Source: an uncultured Clostridia bacterium
GTDB lineage: Bacteria; Bacillota; Clostridia; Oscillospirales; Ruminococcaceae
Length of the DNA stretch: 64,000 nucleotides
Direction of reading: 5' to 3'
Assembly (NCBI GenBank): GCA_945876755.1
Contig: CAMCPM010000006.1
Coordinates: forward strand, 1-64,000
How positions within the stretch are numbered: the first letter of the stretch is position 1; each line of letters starts with the position of its first letter. The position numbers and the translations under genes are program-made. The notes beneath the pieces are model-generated. The model was not told the origin of the DNA and did not search any database. It was given only the letters and a program-made list of their open reading frames with translations. This document shows positions 35,834-43,491 of this stretch, piece after piece.

Positions 35834-36751
35834 ATGAGACTTGTTACCCGTTCGGATTTTGACGGACTTGCCTGCGGCGCTTTGCTTAAAGACGTGGGAG
35901 TTATAGATCACTGGAAGTTTGCCCACCCAAAGGATTTGCAGGACGGGCTTATCGAGATCACCGAGGACGACTGCCTTGCAAACGTGCCATATGTTGAGGG
36001 CTGCGGACTTTGGTTCGACCACCACTCCAGCGAATTTGAAAGAAATCAGCTTGAGGGCAAATACAAGGGTGAAAGCCGAATTGCACCCTCCTGCGCAAGA
36101 ATTATTTACGACTACTACGGCGGAAAGGAGCGCTTCGGTCACTACGACGATATGATGATCGCCGTTGATAAGGTCGACAGCGGCAACCTCACCCGAGAAG
36201 AGATACTCAACCCAACAGGCTGGATACTTGTAGGCTTCCTTATGGACCCCAGAACGGGTCTCGGCAGATGGCGCAACTTCACCATTTCAAACTATCAGCT
36301 CATGGAAAAGCTTATCGACTGCTGCCGCACTATGACAACAGACGAGATACTCGCTCTTCCCGATGTTAAGGAAAGAATTGATATCTACTTTGAGCAGGCA
36401 GAAAAGTTCAAGGAAATGGTAAAGGCTCATACCCGTGTTGAAAAGGACGTTATCATCAGCGACCTGAGAGGTGTTGACCCTATCTATTCCGGCAACCGTT
36501 TTCTTATTTACAGCCTCTATCCCGAGCAGAACATTTCCGCATGGATAGTAAACGGCAAGGGCGGCAAAGGCTGCAGCGCAGCTGTGGGCTATTCAATTCT
36601 CAACCGTACTTCAAATGTTAACGTAGGCAAGCTTATGCTTAAATACGGCGGCGGCGGACACAGAGCTGTAGGCACCTGCCAGTTTACCGATGAAAACATG
36701 GATACCGACCTGCCGAAGATGCTTGACGAGCTTATCAATTATAAAGAATAA
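35834..36751 (+). CDS. DHH/DHHA1-family phosphoesterase-like protein
   Basis: A 305-residue cytoplasmic protein of the DHH superfamily, which includes exopolyphosphatases, RecJ and nanoRNA or cyclic dinucleotide phosphodiesterases. It has TRSDFDGLACG (metal Asp residues, residues 5-15), the DHH motif as WFDHHSSEF near residue 58, and the DHHA1 motif GGGGHRAVGTCQF near residue 275. The first-motif pattern DFDG, rather than DHD, is shared with exopolyphosphatase-like clostridial proteins. The substrate is unknown. It is a single-gene unit; the palindromic repeat copy 2 lies 42 bp after its stop. Confidence 0.87.
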   Translation: MRLVTRSDFDGLACGALLKDVGVIDHWKFAHPKDLQDGLIEITEDDCLANVPYVEGCGLWFDHHSSEFERNQLEGKYKGESRIAPSCARIIYDYYGGKERFGHYDDMMIAVDKVDSGNLTREEILNPTGWILVGFLMDPRTGLGRWRNFTISNYQLMEKLIDCCRTMTTDEILALPDVKERIDIYFEQAEKFKEMVKAHTRVEKDVIISDLRGVDPIYSGNRFLIYSLYPEQNISAWIVNGKGGKGCSAAVGYSILNRTSNVNVGKLMLKYGGGGHRAVGTCQFTDENMDTDLPKMLDELINYKE

Positions 36752-36793
36752 AAATACATACAATATCAAAAAGCGGTTTTTGACCATCATGTC

Positions 36794-36896
36794 ATACTAA
36801 GAACCAATTAAAAACTGTACAAAAAATCTTCGCATAATCTTGCGTATATGGATTATGCGAAGATTTTTTGTCTACAATTTTATTGGTTATTAGTAT
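36794..36896 (+). repeat. Palindromic intergenic repeat, copy 2 (best preserved)
   Basis: 103 bp forming a nearly complete hairpin. Ends are ATACTAAGAACCAAT and ATTGGTTATTAGTAT. The inner stem is ACAAAAAATCTTCGCATAAT (36819 on) with its complement ending at 36871, and the loop GCGTATATGG lies at 36842-36851. It stands between the convergent DHH and queC genes, where it may also end transcription from both sides. Same family as 27691-27792 and 60941-61043. Confidence 0.9.
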
Positions 36897-36924
36897 CAGA
36901 AACCGCTTTTAATTTATATATATA

Positions 36925-37605
36925 TTACTTCATGACCGGGTCTTTTACACCGTTTGCTTCAAATGCAGCAATTCTGTCACGGCAGGTACCGCAAACACCG
37001 CAGGGCTTCTCTCCGCCCTCATAGCAGCTCCATGTCAGCTCATAGGGCACACCCAGCTCAAGTCCCGTTTTAACAACCTGAGCCTTGCTCATGCCAACAA
37101 AGGGAGCCTCAATTTTCACCTGCTTTCCGCTGCCCTCCCAAACTGCTGTATTCATAGCCTCGTTGAAAGCCGCCGAGCAGTCGGGGTAAGCGTTTCCTGC
37201 GGCATCGTCAGCATGAGCGCCATAAAGTATCACACTGCACTCTTTGGAAAGCGCAACACTTGCCGCTGTTGCAATGAACAGACCATTTCTGAACGGAACA
37301 TACGTCGAAACAGGCGTACCGTTTGTTTCTTCAAGCTGCTTGGCATAGCTTTCATGAGGTATCTCCTCACTTGAATGTGAAAGCAGCGAGCAGTTGCTGT
37401 ACTGAAAAATAAGACCCAGATCAAGCTTGATATGCTCCACGCCGTAATGCTTTGCCACAGCGTCGGAAGCTTCTATCTCCTTAGTGTGCTTCTGCCCGTA
37501 TGAAACGGAAAGCGCCACAACGTTCTCCGCACCGTATCTTTTTACCGCCATAGCAAGACAGGTGGTGCTGTCCACGCCGCCGCTAAATAAAACAAGTGCT
37601 TTCAT
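36925..37605 (-). CDS. queC: 7-cyano-7-deazaguanine synthase
   Basis: ATP-dependent conversion of 7-carboxy-7-deazaguanine to preQ0. The 226 residues show the PP-loop FSGGVDSTTC at residues 7-16 and four zinc-binding Cys near the C-terminus (CYEGGEKPCGVCGTCRDR). It is the last gene of the operon and overlaps the P-loop protein gene by 4 bp (ATGA). Its product would pass to QueF, encoded at 1.8 kb. Confidence 0.96.
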   Translation of the reverse strand: MKALVLFSGGVDSTTCLAMAVKRYGAENVVALSVSYGQKHTKEIEASDAVAKHYGVEHIKLDLGLIFQYSNCSLLSHSSEEIPHESYAKQLEETNGTPVSTYVPFRNGLFIATAASVALSKECSVILYGAHADDAAGNAYPDCSAAFNEAMNTAVWEGSGKQVKIEAPFVGMSKAQVVKTGLELGVPYELTWSCYEGGEKPCGVCGTCRDRIAAFEANGVKDPVMK

Positions 37606-38123
37606 AGTAAACTCCTTTGCAAATCAATTTCATAATCTCCGTCAATAAGAATATATTCACAGCCGTACTTTCTGCACATTTCCAGATTTTCGGTATTCTC
37701 TGCAATCAACTCTTCCGCATTGAGCCATTCATCGTCAAGCCGCTTTTCAATAGCATTTGCATGACCTTTAATATCCGCAAAATTCCTGCGGATATAGCTT
37801 TCCGTCATGATAAGACAGCGGTACTTTATATGCCGCAAATAGACATCGTCAAAATCCTTTTTCCAGTCAAAGGGAATGTAGCAGCCCTCAATGATAAGGT
37901 TCTGCTCATTCTCAACCGCAGTTTTTACGATTTCCTTTACAATGCTCCAAAGGTACGGCGTAAGCTCTTTGTCGTCCTCGGGAGTAAGCTTTGTCTGACC
38001 GCTTCGGATAAGCCCCATTTTGAGATGGTCTATAGAAAGGTACGGAAATTTATACTTTTCAAGAAGCCGCTGAGCCAGCAGGGTCTTGCCCGTGTGGGAG
38101 CAGCCCGAAATCAAAATTATCAT
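37602..38123 (-). CDS. P-loop kinase-like protein inside the queuosine operon
   Basis: A 173-residue P-loop NTPase with Walker A GCSHTGKTL at residues 7-15 and a possible Walker B (NLIIEGCYIPF near residue 77). Its layout is like small nucleoside, shikimate or adenylate kinases: a hydrophobic strand, P-loop, LID-like Arg region (YIRRNFADIKGHANAIEKR near residue 116) and a final strand YILIDGD. It is translationally coupled to queC (4-bp overlap) and 3 bp from folE, so co-function with queuosine synthesis or salvage is plausible. I know no standard pathway step for it; a queuosine or nucleoside salvage kinase is only a guess. Confidence 0.75.
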   Translation of the reverse strand: MIILISGCSHTGKTLLAQRLLEKYKFPYLSIDHLKMGLIRSGQTKLTPEDDKELTPYLWSIVKEIVKTAVENEQNLIIEGCYIPFDWKKDFDDVYLRHIKYRCLIMTESYIRRNFADIKGHANAIEKRLDDEWLNAEELIAENTENLEMCRKYGCEYILIDGDYEIDLQRSLL

Positions 38124-38126
38124 AGC

Positions 38127-38723
38127 TTAACGTCCCATCTGCATAAACAGCCTGTTCTGCATGGCAGGGTCGGTCTCAAAACGTCCCCGCAAAGTAGAGG
38201 AAACCGTCTTTGCCGACGGCTTTTTTATACCCCTCGCAGTCATACAGCTGTGGTTTGCCTCAATAAATACAGCCACATCCTGCGACCCGCTTGCTATCTG
38301 CATTATCTCCGCAATATCGGAGCCTATGCGCTCCTGCAATTGTAAGCGCTTCGCCGCCATATCGGCAATCCGTGCGATTTTGGAGAGTCCCAGCACCTTG
38401 CCGTTGGGTATATACGCCACCGTCACCTTCATGTCATACATCAGCGCCATGTGATGCTCGCAGTAGGAAAACACCTCGATATCCTTTACCACAACAATAT
38501 CGTTTTTATTCTCGGAGAAACCGTCCTCAAAGGACTTGTCAAACATCTCGGCAATTTCGCGGTTTGTGTAATTCATACCCTCGAAAACCTCGCCGTACAT
38601 CTTCGCAACACGGGCAGGAGTCTCCCGAAGTCCCTCACGGTCGGGGTCATCACCGAGAGCCTTCAGAATACCTCTGATATGCTCCTCGATTGCCGCATAA
38701 TCTATTTTATCCAAATCAAACAC
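38127..38723 (-). CDS. folE: GTP cyclohydrolase I
   Basis: Opens GTP to 7,8-dihydroneopterin triphosphate, the first step of both folate and queuosine synthesis. The 198 residues are the type IA enzyme: zinc ligands in [10 protein letters not shown] near residue 112 and the third ligand Cys in NHSCMTARG near residue 180. [18 protein letters not shown] forms the active-site stretch. It overlaps queE by 8 bp. Position in this operon indicates supply to QueD. Confidence 0.96.
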   Translation of the reverse strand: MFDLDKIDYAAIEEHIRGILKALGDDPDREGLRETPARVAKMYGEVFEGMNYTNREIAEMFDKSFEDGFSENKNDIVVVKDIEVFSYCEHHMALMYDMKVTVAYIPNGKVLGLSKIARIADMAAKRLQLQERIGSDIAEIMQIASGSQDVAVFIEANHSCMTARGIKKPSAKTVSSTLRGRFETDPAMQNRLFMQMGR

Positions 38724-39384
38724 CTCTCTTATTTGGGTCCCAGATATATTTGTGAAGCTGAAGCTGCAAATTCACATTGTTGAGATTGCGCTCCAGCATA
38801 AAATCAACCATTTCCGCAGGGGCAATTCCCCCGAAAACGGGACTCAGATATACCGCACAGCGGTTAGTTAAATCGTATTTTTCAATAATTTCCGCCGCAC
38901 GGAGCAAATCATCTTTAGTACCAGATACGAATTTCACCGTGTCGCAGCCACGCAGATACTCAAAATTGCGCAGGTTCATAAACCGCTCCATGCCGCTTGA
39001 AGGCAGCTTGTAGTCCATAGTCAGCGTGAGATTTTTCTCCGCATTTTTTACAACAGGAGCAATATCCGCCGCCCCGTTTGTCTCTATCTCAACAATATGC
39101 TTTCCGCTTTCACAAAGCTTAGAAATCAGCACTTCGATATTCGGCTGAATAAGCGGCTCACCGCCTGTCAGAGTAACATTTTTTATGCCCGTACCGTCAA
39201 TATACTTGCAGATATCATCCTCGGTCATAACGGTAAAAGGCACGTCCTGTTCGTTTGCCCATTTTGTGTCGCAGTAGGAACAATTCAGATTGCATCCCTT
39301 GAAGCGGATAAATACCGCAAGCTGACCTGCACGAACTCCCTCACCGTTAATGCTTGTAAATTTTTCAACTACCTTGTATTCCAT
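38716..39384 (-). CDS. queE: 7-carboxy-7-deazaguanine synthase (radical SAM)
   Basis: Converts 6-carboxytetrahydropterin to 7-carboxy-7-deazaguanine with a [4Fe-4S] cluster and SAM. The 222 residues carry the cluster motif [13 protein letters not shown] near residue 32 (CX3CX2C) and the SAM motif TGGEPLIQP near residue 77. I set the start at the ATG of MEYKVVEKF (39384), which has GGAGG at 6 bases. This site lies across the queD stop region, so the two genes are coupled. A longer frame has no better site. Confidence 0.95.
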   Translation of the reverse strand: MEYKVVEKFTSINGEGVRAGQLAVFIRFKGCNLNCSYCDTKWANEQDVPFTVMTEDDICKYIDGTGIKNVTLTGGEPLIQPNIEVLISKLCESGKHIVEIETNGAADIAPVVKNAEKNLTLTMDYKLPSSGMERFMNLRNFEYLRGCDTVKFVSGTKDDLLRAAEIIEKYDLTNRCAVYLSPVFGGIAPAEMVDFMLERNLNNVNLQLQLHKYIWDPNKRGV

Positions 39385-39385
39385 T

Positions 39386-39808
39386 TCATTCCTCCGAATA
39401 GCTTGCACAGTTGTTGGGAGTCTCATATACCGTCACGCACTTTACGTCATACCCCTTTTCGGTCAGACAGTCATAAAAAAACTTTGCAAAATTTTCCGCC
39501 GTTGGACGGAAATTCACCGTGATAAGCCTAAAGCCCTCTTCCATAAGCGCCGCAACGGTAGTATCCTTCAGCGTACCGTTTTCATAAATAAAAGCATGGT
39601 CGTAACCGTCCGCAAGAGCTTTAAGGTCGCGCTTGATGTCTCCGAAATCAACTATCATGCCCCGAAGCTGACCATCGGGAACAAGCCTATCGCTTTTAAT
39701 TTCCGCAGAAATAGTCCAGCGGTGACCGTGAAGATTGCTGCATTTTCCCTCATATCCACTTAAAAAATGTGCGCTGTCAAAAGCCGCCTCGGTTTTCAGC
39801 GTATACAT
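39386..39808 (-). CDS. queD: 6-carboxy-5,6,7,8-tetrahydropterin synthase
   Basis: Turns dihydroneopterin triphosphate into 6-carboxytetrahydropterin. The 140 residues have the catalytic Cys and zinc His in GKCSNLHGHRW near residue 22, the first zinc His in DSAHFL near residue 12, and the Asp/His pair in GYDHAFIY near residue 70. ATG at 39808 follows GGAGGA by 6 bases; the upstream frame runs through the terminator and has no ribosome site. It is the first gene of the operon, directly behind a leader with a terminator and a candidate preQ1 aptamer. Confidence 0.95.
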   Translation of the reverse strand: MYTLKTEAAFDSAHFLSGYEGKCSNLHGHRWTISAEIKSDRLVPDGQLRGMIVDFGDIKRDLKALADGYDHAFIYENGTLKDTTVAALMEEGFRLITVNFRPTAENFAKFFYDCLTEKGYDVKCVTVYETPNNCASYSEE

Positions 39809-39821
39809 AAAAAATTCCTCC

Positions 39822-39861
39822 AAATAAAAACAGGCGCAAAGCCGCAAGACTCCGCACCTGT
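39822..39861 (-). terminator. Leader terminator before queD
   Basis: 8-bp stem (minus ACAGGTGC at 39861-39854 with GCGCCTGT at 39837-39830, one G-T pair), 16-base loop, followed by TTTTTATTT. It ends just before the queD ribosome site, so it is an attenuator. Confidence 0.85.
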
Positions 39862-39935
39862 AGCGATTACAAGATAAGATGTCCTGGTTTTGTTTAGAGA
39901 CAGGATGGCACAAACGAACTGTCTGTTATTCATAC
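39862..39935 (-). promoter_or_regulatory. Candidate preQ1 riboswitch (class I-like)
   Basis: In the queD leader a 6-bp stem AGACAG (39924-39919) and CTGTCT (39903-39898) encloses a 15-base loop. It is followed by the A-rich tail CTAAACAAAACCAGG, which resembles the tail of the Thermoanaerobacter class I aptamer (AACAAAACAAGG). CCTGT of the stem's 3' arm can pair instead with ACAGG of the terminator, giving mutually exclusive folds. The loop is longer than the class I consensus, so the assignment is tentative. Confidence 0.55.
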
Positions 39936-39941
39936 TTGATC

Positions 39942-39970
39942 AGTATATCATTATTCAAACATATTGTCAA
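39942..39970 (-). promoter_or_regulatory. Promoter of the queuosine operon
   Basis: On minus, TTGACA (39970-39965), 17-bp spacer, TATACT (39947-39942). Transcription would start near 39935. Confidence 0.85.
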
Positions 39971-39974
39971 GGAT

Positions 39975-41090
39975 TTATCTGAAATACATATAAAGCTGGC
40001 ATTTAAGCATACCGTTATAAAGCTTGCGGCGCTTGTCCGCCTTTTTGCCGAATATCTTCTCAAATTCCTCATGAGGTGAAATCACAAAGCAGGGATGTTC
40101 CCTGTCGGCTTTAAAGCGCTCCCCCATTACCGCATACAGCTTTTCCGCTTCCTTTAATTCAAGCAAGCGCTCACCGTAAGGCGGATTGCACACCGTAATA
40201 ACATTCTCCTCGTTGACATGATCCCGAACATCCGCCTGCTTTATCTGAACACGCTTCTGAATGCCTGCCTTTCGGCAGTTTTCCTGCGTAAGAGCCACAC
40301 ATTCAGGGTCAATGTCATAGCCGTAAGCGAAAAATTCGGTGTCCTTTCTGATAGCTTCAAGAGCGCTCTGTCGCTCATCAGTCCATATTCCCTGCGGAAT
40401 GACTCCCCATGAGTCGGCAGCAAATCGCCGTTTCAGACCGGGCGCAATGTTCAGCGCCTTGTACGCCGCCTCAATAAGTATCGTACCGCTTCCGCAGAAC
40501 GGGTCACAGACAATGCTGTCTCCCCTGATATGAGCAAGGTCAACTATCCCCGCCGCAAGAGTCTCCTTAATAGGCGCTGCATTGGAGTTTCTCCGATAGC
40601 CTCGCTTGTGAAGTCCGGCGCCGGAGCTGTCAAGATAAATCGTAACATGATTTTTCAGAATACTGAACTGTATCTGAAACAGCGCCCCTGTTTCCTCAAA
40701 CCAGCTTACGCCGTATGTGCCTTTAAGCCGTTCAACAACGGCTTTTTTTATTATAGACTGACAATCTGGAACGCTGTGCAGCTCCGAATTCAGCGAATAG
40801 CCCTTTACGGGGAACCTGTCGGTAACGCCAATAAAATCTTCAAAGGGTATATTTTTCGTGCCCTGGAAAAGCTCTTCAAAGGTAACAGCGTCAAATTCCG
40901 CCAGCTGAACAAGAACTCTTTCCGCAGTAGCAAGCCACAGGTTAGCCTTTGCAAGAGTCGAAAAATCTCCGGAAAAAGCCACCTTTCCGTCCGATACGGT
41001 TATGTCCTGTCCGCCAATTTTCGTAACCTCAAATTTCAGTACGCTTTCAAGTCCGAAATGGCACGGACACGCCATTCTTAATAAATTCAT
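39975..41090 (-). CDS. rlmL: THUMP-domain rRNA N2-guanine methyltransferase (RlmL/YpsC-like)
   Basis: SAM-dependent methyltransferase of 371 residues, like the N-terminal half of E. coli RlmL, which makes m2G2445 in 23S rRNA. A THUMP RNA-binding domain covers residues 50-160. The Rossmann methyltransferase domain has DPFCGSGTILIEAAY near residue 197 and catalytic NPPYGERL near residue 303. The RlmK half is absent, as in Firmicutes YpsC. It lies 12 bp after the PBP1A gene; its stop is next to the promoter of the queuosine operon. Confidence 0.9.
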   Translation of the reverse strand: MNLLRMACPCHFGLESVLKFEVTKIGGQDITVSDGKVAFSGDFSTLAKANLWLATAERVLVQLAEFDAVTFEELFQGTKNIPFEDFIGVTDRFPVKGYSLNSELHSVPDCQSIIKKAVVERLKGTYGVSWFEETGALFQIQFSILKNHVTIYLDSSGAGLHKRGYRRNSNAAPIKETLAAGIVDLAHIRGDSIVCDPFCGSGTILIEAAYKALNIAPGLKRRFAADSWGVIPQGIWTDERQSALEAIRKDTEFFAYGYDIDPECVALTQENCRKAGIQKRVQIKQADVRDHVNEENVITVCNPPYGERLLELKEAEKLYAVMGERFKADREHPCFVISPHEEFEKIFGKKADKRRKLYNGMLKCQLYMYFR

Positions 41091-41102
41091 ATACCCAATT
41101 CC

Positions 41103-43376
41103 TTAATCATTGTTATTGTTACTATTACTGTTGTTGCTGTTGGAGGAACTCTTTTTCTTTTCTTCTTCCCTGTCGGACTGATGCACACCCGAACACATTT
41201 CGGGAATATTGCTCTTCTTGTAATATCCCACAGAACCTGTCGGACACTTTGCACTTGCAAGCAGACCTGTCTTTGTGCAGTAATAAAGCTCCTGAACGTC
41301 CGAACATTCTGGGAATTCCTTGCCCTCCTCAGCCTCGGCAATATCACCGAAAACATTTTTCCAGACCTGCGACGAGCTGTAATACGTTCCCGTAGGTATC
41401 TGCTTAGGGGTACGGTAACCGTACCATACGCCGCTGACATAATCCGGAGTACAGCCCACAAAGGAAAGGTCATGCCAGTCTTGAGATGTACCCGTCTTGC
41501 CCACAAGCGGAGTATTAACAAGCTTTGCGGCACGTCCGGTACCGTTAGGACCCTCAATAACCGTCTGCATAAGCTTGTTCATGATATAAGCCGTATCGCT
41601 GCTTATCGCCTGAATAGGCGTGTATTTGTGCTGAAGAACTATCTTGCCCTTTGAGTCAACGACCTTAGTGTAAGAAGTAGGAGAATAATATTTACCTCCG
41701 TTGCCGAATATCTGATAGGCCGCAACAAGCTCCCTGAGAGTAAGGCCCTCGGTAAGCGCACCGACGGAAAGCGGCGCAATATTTGCATCATCGGCAACAA
41801 GTGTAGATATCTGCAAACGGTTCTGCAAAAACTCAAAGACTTCCTGCGGAGTTTCCTGCTCAATAAGCTGTGCAGGAACAGTATTCAGCGAACGCTGAAG
41901 CGCCTGGAACGTGAAATATCCGCCGTAATCCCATGTCTTGGAATTATAGTTGTAAGGCCACTTACGGGGCAGACCCGTTTCCTCATCTATAATTTCGGTA
42001 TCCAGCGGCTTGTTGATAAACACCGTAGACCATGTGAAAAAGTCGTTTTCCAGACCATAGCCGTAAGAAGTGATAGGCTTGATACATGAACCGGGCGAAC
42101 GCTTTGAACGGGTAGCGTTATTCCATACATTAGCGCCTGCCTTTTCACCTATCGCACCTACAACAGCCTTGATGTTGCCCGTGTAGTCCATACAAATGAA
42201 CGCAGAATCGGGCGGGTCGGCAAGAACAGTATCCGAGAAAGTGGTGTAGTCCTTGTACTTTTCCTCAACAGCTTTCTGCATTTCAATATCAACGGTAGTA
42301 TATACCTCATAACCACCGTTGTAAAGCTTGTCGCTGGCTTCGTCCTGGTCAATGCCGTAAAGCTCCTGAAAATCGGTAATTACATCGTAAATTACCATGT
42401 CAACAAACCAGTCCTGTATATCGCTTCCCTGGTCATCGTCCGTCTTAGCGTTGGGGTCCCTAAAAACAATTTCTTCCTCAATTGCCGCCTCATATTCTCT
42501 CTGCGAAATGCAGGCGTTCTTATACATAAGCCAAAGAACTGTTTTCTGACGTTCAAGGTTAAGCTCCTTACCTGTTTTGAACTCGCCTGTTTCCTCGTCT
42601 ACCATGCCTTTGGCAAAAGGATTCATTACCTCAGGCGATTTCGGAATAGCCGCAAGACAAGCACCCTCGGCAATGGTAAGCTCAGAAACGTCCTTGCCGA
42701 AATATTTCAGCGAAGCCGCCTGAATACCGGCAGCACTTCCGCCGAATCCTATATAGTTCAGGTATGCCTCAAGAATATCGGTTTTCGTACAGTATTTTTC
42801 AAGCTGAGCAGCACGGAAGATCTCACGCATTTTTCTGTCCCAGTCTGGGTTGTCATCGCCAGTAACATTCTTTACCAGCTGCTGAGTGATAGTCGAACCG
42901 CCCTGACGGGAGCCGAGAAATTTCAGGAACTCATTCAGGAAAGCAGTAAAGGTACGCTTCCAGTCAACGCCTGCGTGTTCATAGAAACGTTCGTCCTCGG
43001 TGTAAACAAAAGCGTCCTGAACGTGCTGCGGGATTTTATCAATGCTTACAGGTATTCTGTCGGCGTTTCTGCTGATGCTTGCAAGCTCAACAAGAGCGCC
43101 GTTTTCATCGTAGCCGTAGATAAATGTGGTGTAGTCCAGATCAAGGTCGGAAAGCGAAATATCCACCTGATCCTGGTCAACGAACTGCAAAACGTAAACC
43201 GTCAGCGCCGCAGCAATAATTGACGCAGTAATAATTACAATAAGTACCAAAGAAAGAATGGTAGTACCAATTACCGCAAGAGTTCTCTTTATGGGATTGA
43301 CCTTTCTTTTCTTTCTTCTTTTTTTCTTCGGCGGCTCGGCGAACCGTTCAGCCGAATTATTTTCGTTTATTGCCAT
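41103..43376 (-). CDS. Class A penicillin-binding protein (PBP1A)
   Basis: Bifunctional peptidoglycan glycosyltransferase and transpeptidase of 757 residues. A basic cytoplasmic tail (residues 10-28) precedes one membrane anchor (32-60). The GT51 domain has EDERFYEHAGVD near residue 128 and GGSTITQQLVKN near 160. The transpeptidase has the active Ser in SPGSCIKP near residue 430, SLN near 492 and KTGT near 625. The C-terminus is a low-complexity Ser/Asn tail ending in four Asn and one Asp. The gene has its own promoter at 43434-43406 preceded by two 13-bp direct repeats. Confidence 0.95.
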   Translation of the reverse strand: MAINENNSAERFAEPPKKKRRKKRKVNPIKRTLAVIGTTILSLVLIVIITASIIAAALTVYVLQFVDQDQVDISLSDLDLDYTTFIYGYDENGALVELASISRNADRIPVSIDKIPQHVQDAFVYTEDERFYEHAGVDWKRTFTAFLNEFLKFLGSRQGGSTITQQLVKNVTGDDNPDWDRKMREIFRAAQLEKYCTKTDILEAYLNYIGFGGSAAGIQAASLKYFGKDVSELTIAEGACLAAIPKSPEVMNPFAKGMVDEETGEFKTGKELNLERQKTVLWLMYKNACISQREYEAAIEEEIVFRDPNAKTDDDQGSDIQDWFVDMVIYDVITDFQELYGIDQDEASDKLYNGGYEVYTTVDIEMQKAVEEKYKDYTTFSDTVLADPPDSAFICMDYTGNIKAVVGAIGEKAGANVWNNATRSKRSPGSCIKPITSYGYGLENDFFTWSTVFINKPLDTEIIDEETGLPRKWPYNYNSKTWDYGGYFTFQALQRSLNTVPAQLIEQETPQEVFEFLQNRLQISTLVADDANIAPLSVGALTEGLTLRELVAAYQIFGNGGKYYSPTSYTKVVDSKGKIVLQHKYTPIQAISSDTAYIMNKLMQTVIEGPNGTGRAAKLVNTPLVGKTGTSQDWHDLSFVGCTPDYVSGVWYGYRTPKQIPTGTYYSSSQVWKNVFGDIAEAEEGKEFPECSDVQELYYCTKTGLLASAKCPTGSVGYYKKSNIPEMCSGVHQSDREEEKKKSSSNSNNSNSNNNND

Positions 43377-43405
43377 GCTTTTCCTCCATAGATCAGATTA
43401 CCAAA

Positions 43406-43434
43406 ATTATACCACACAAAAAATCCTTTGTTAA
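43406..43434 (-). promoter_or_regulatory. Promoter of the PBP1A gene
   Basis: On minus, TTAACA (43434-43429), 17-bp spacer, TATAAT (43411-43406). Two direct copies of AATTGTAATTTTT (plus sense, 43447-43459 and 43467-43479) lie just upstream, 20 bp apart. Confidence 0.75.
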
Positions 43435-43491
43435 GTGAAAAAGGCGAATTGTAATTTTTAGCTTCAAATTGTAATTTTTCTTTCACAAGAC

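Noticed and set aside
39862-39935. preQ1 class II or class III riboswitch
   Set aside because: Class II is known mainly from Lactobacillales and class III has a longer pseudoknot with a separate arm; neither pattern is seen. The A-rich tail fits class I better.
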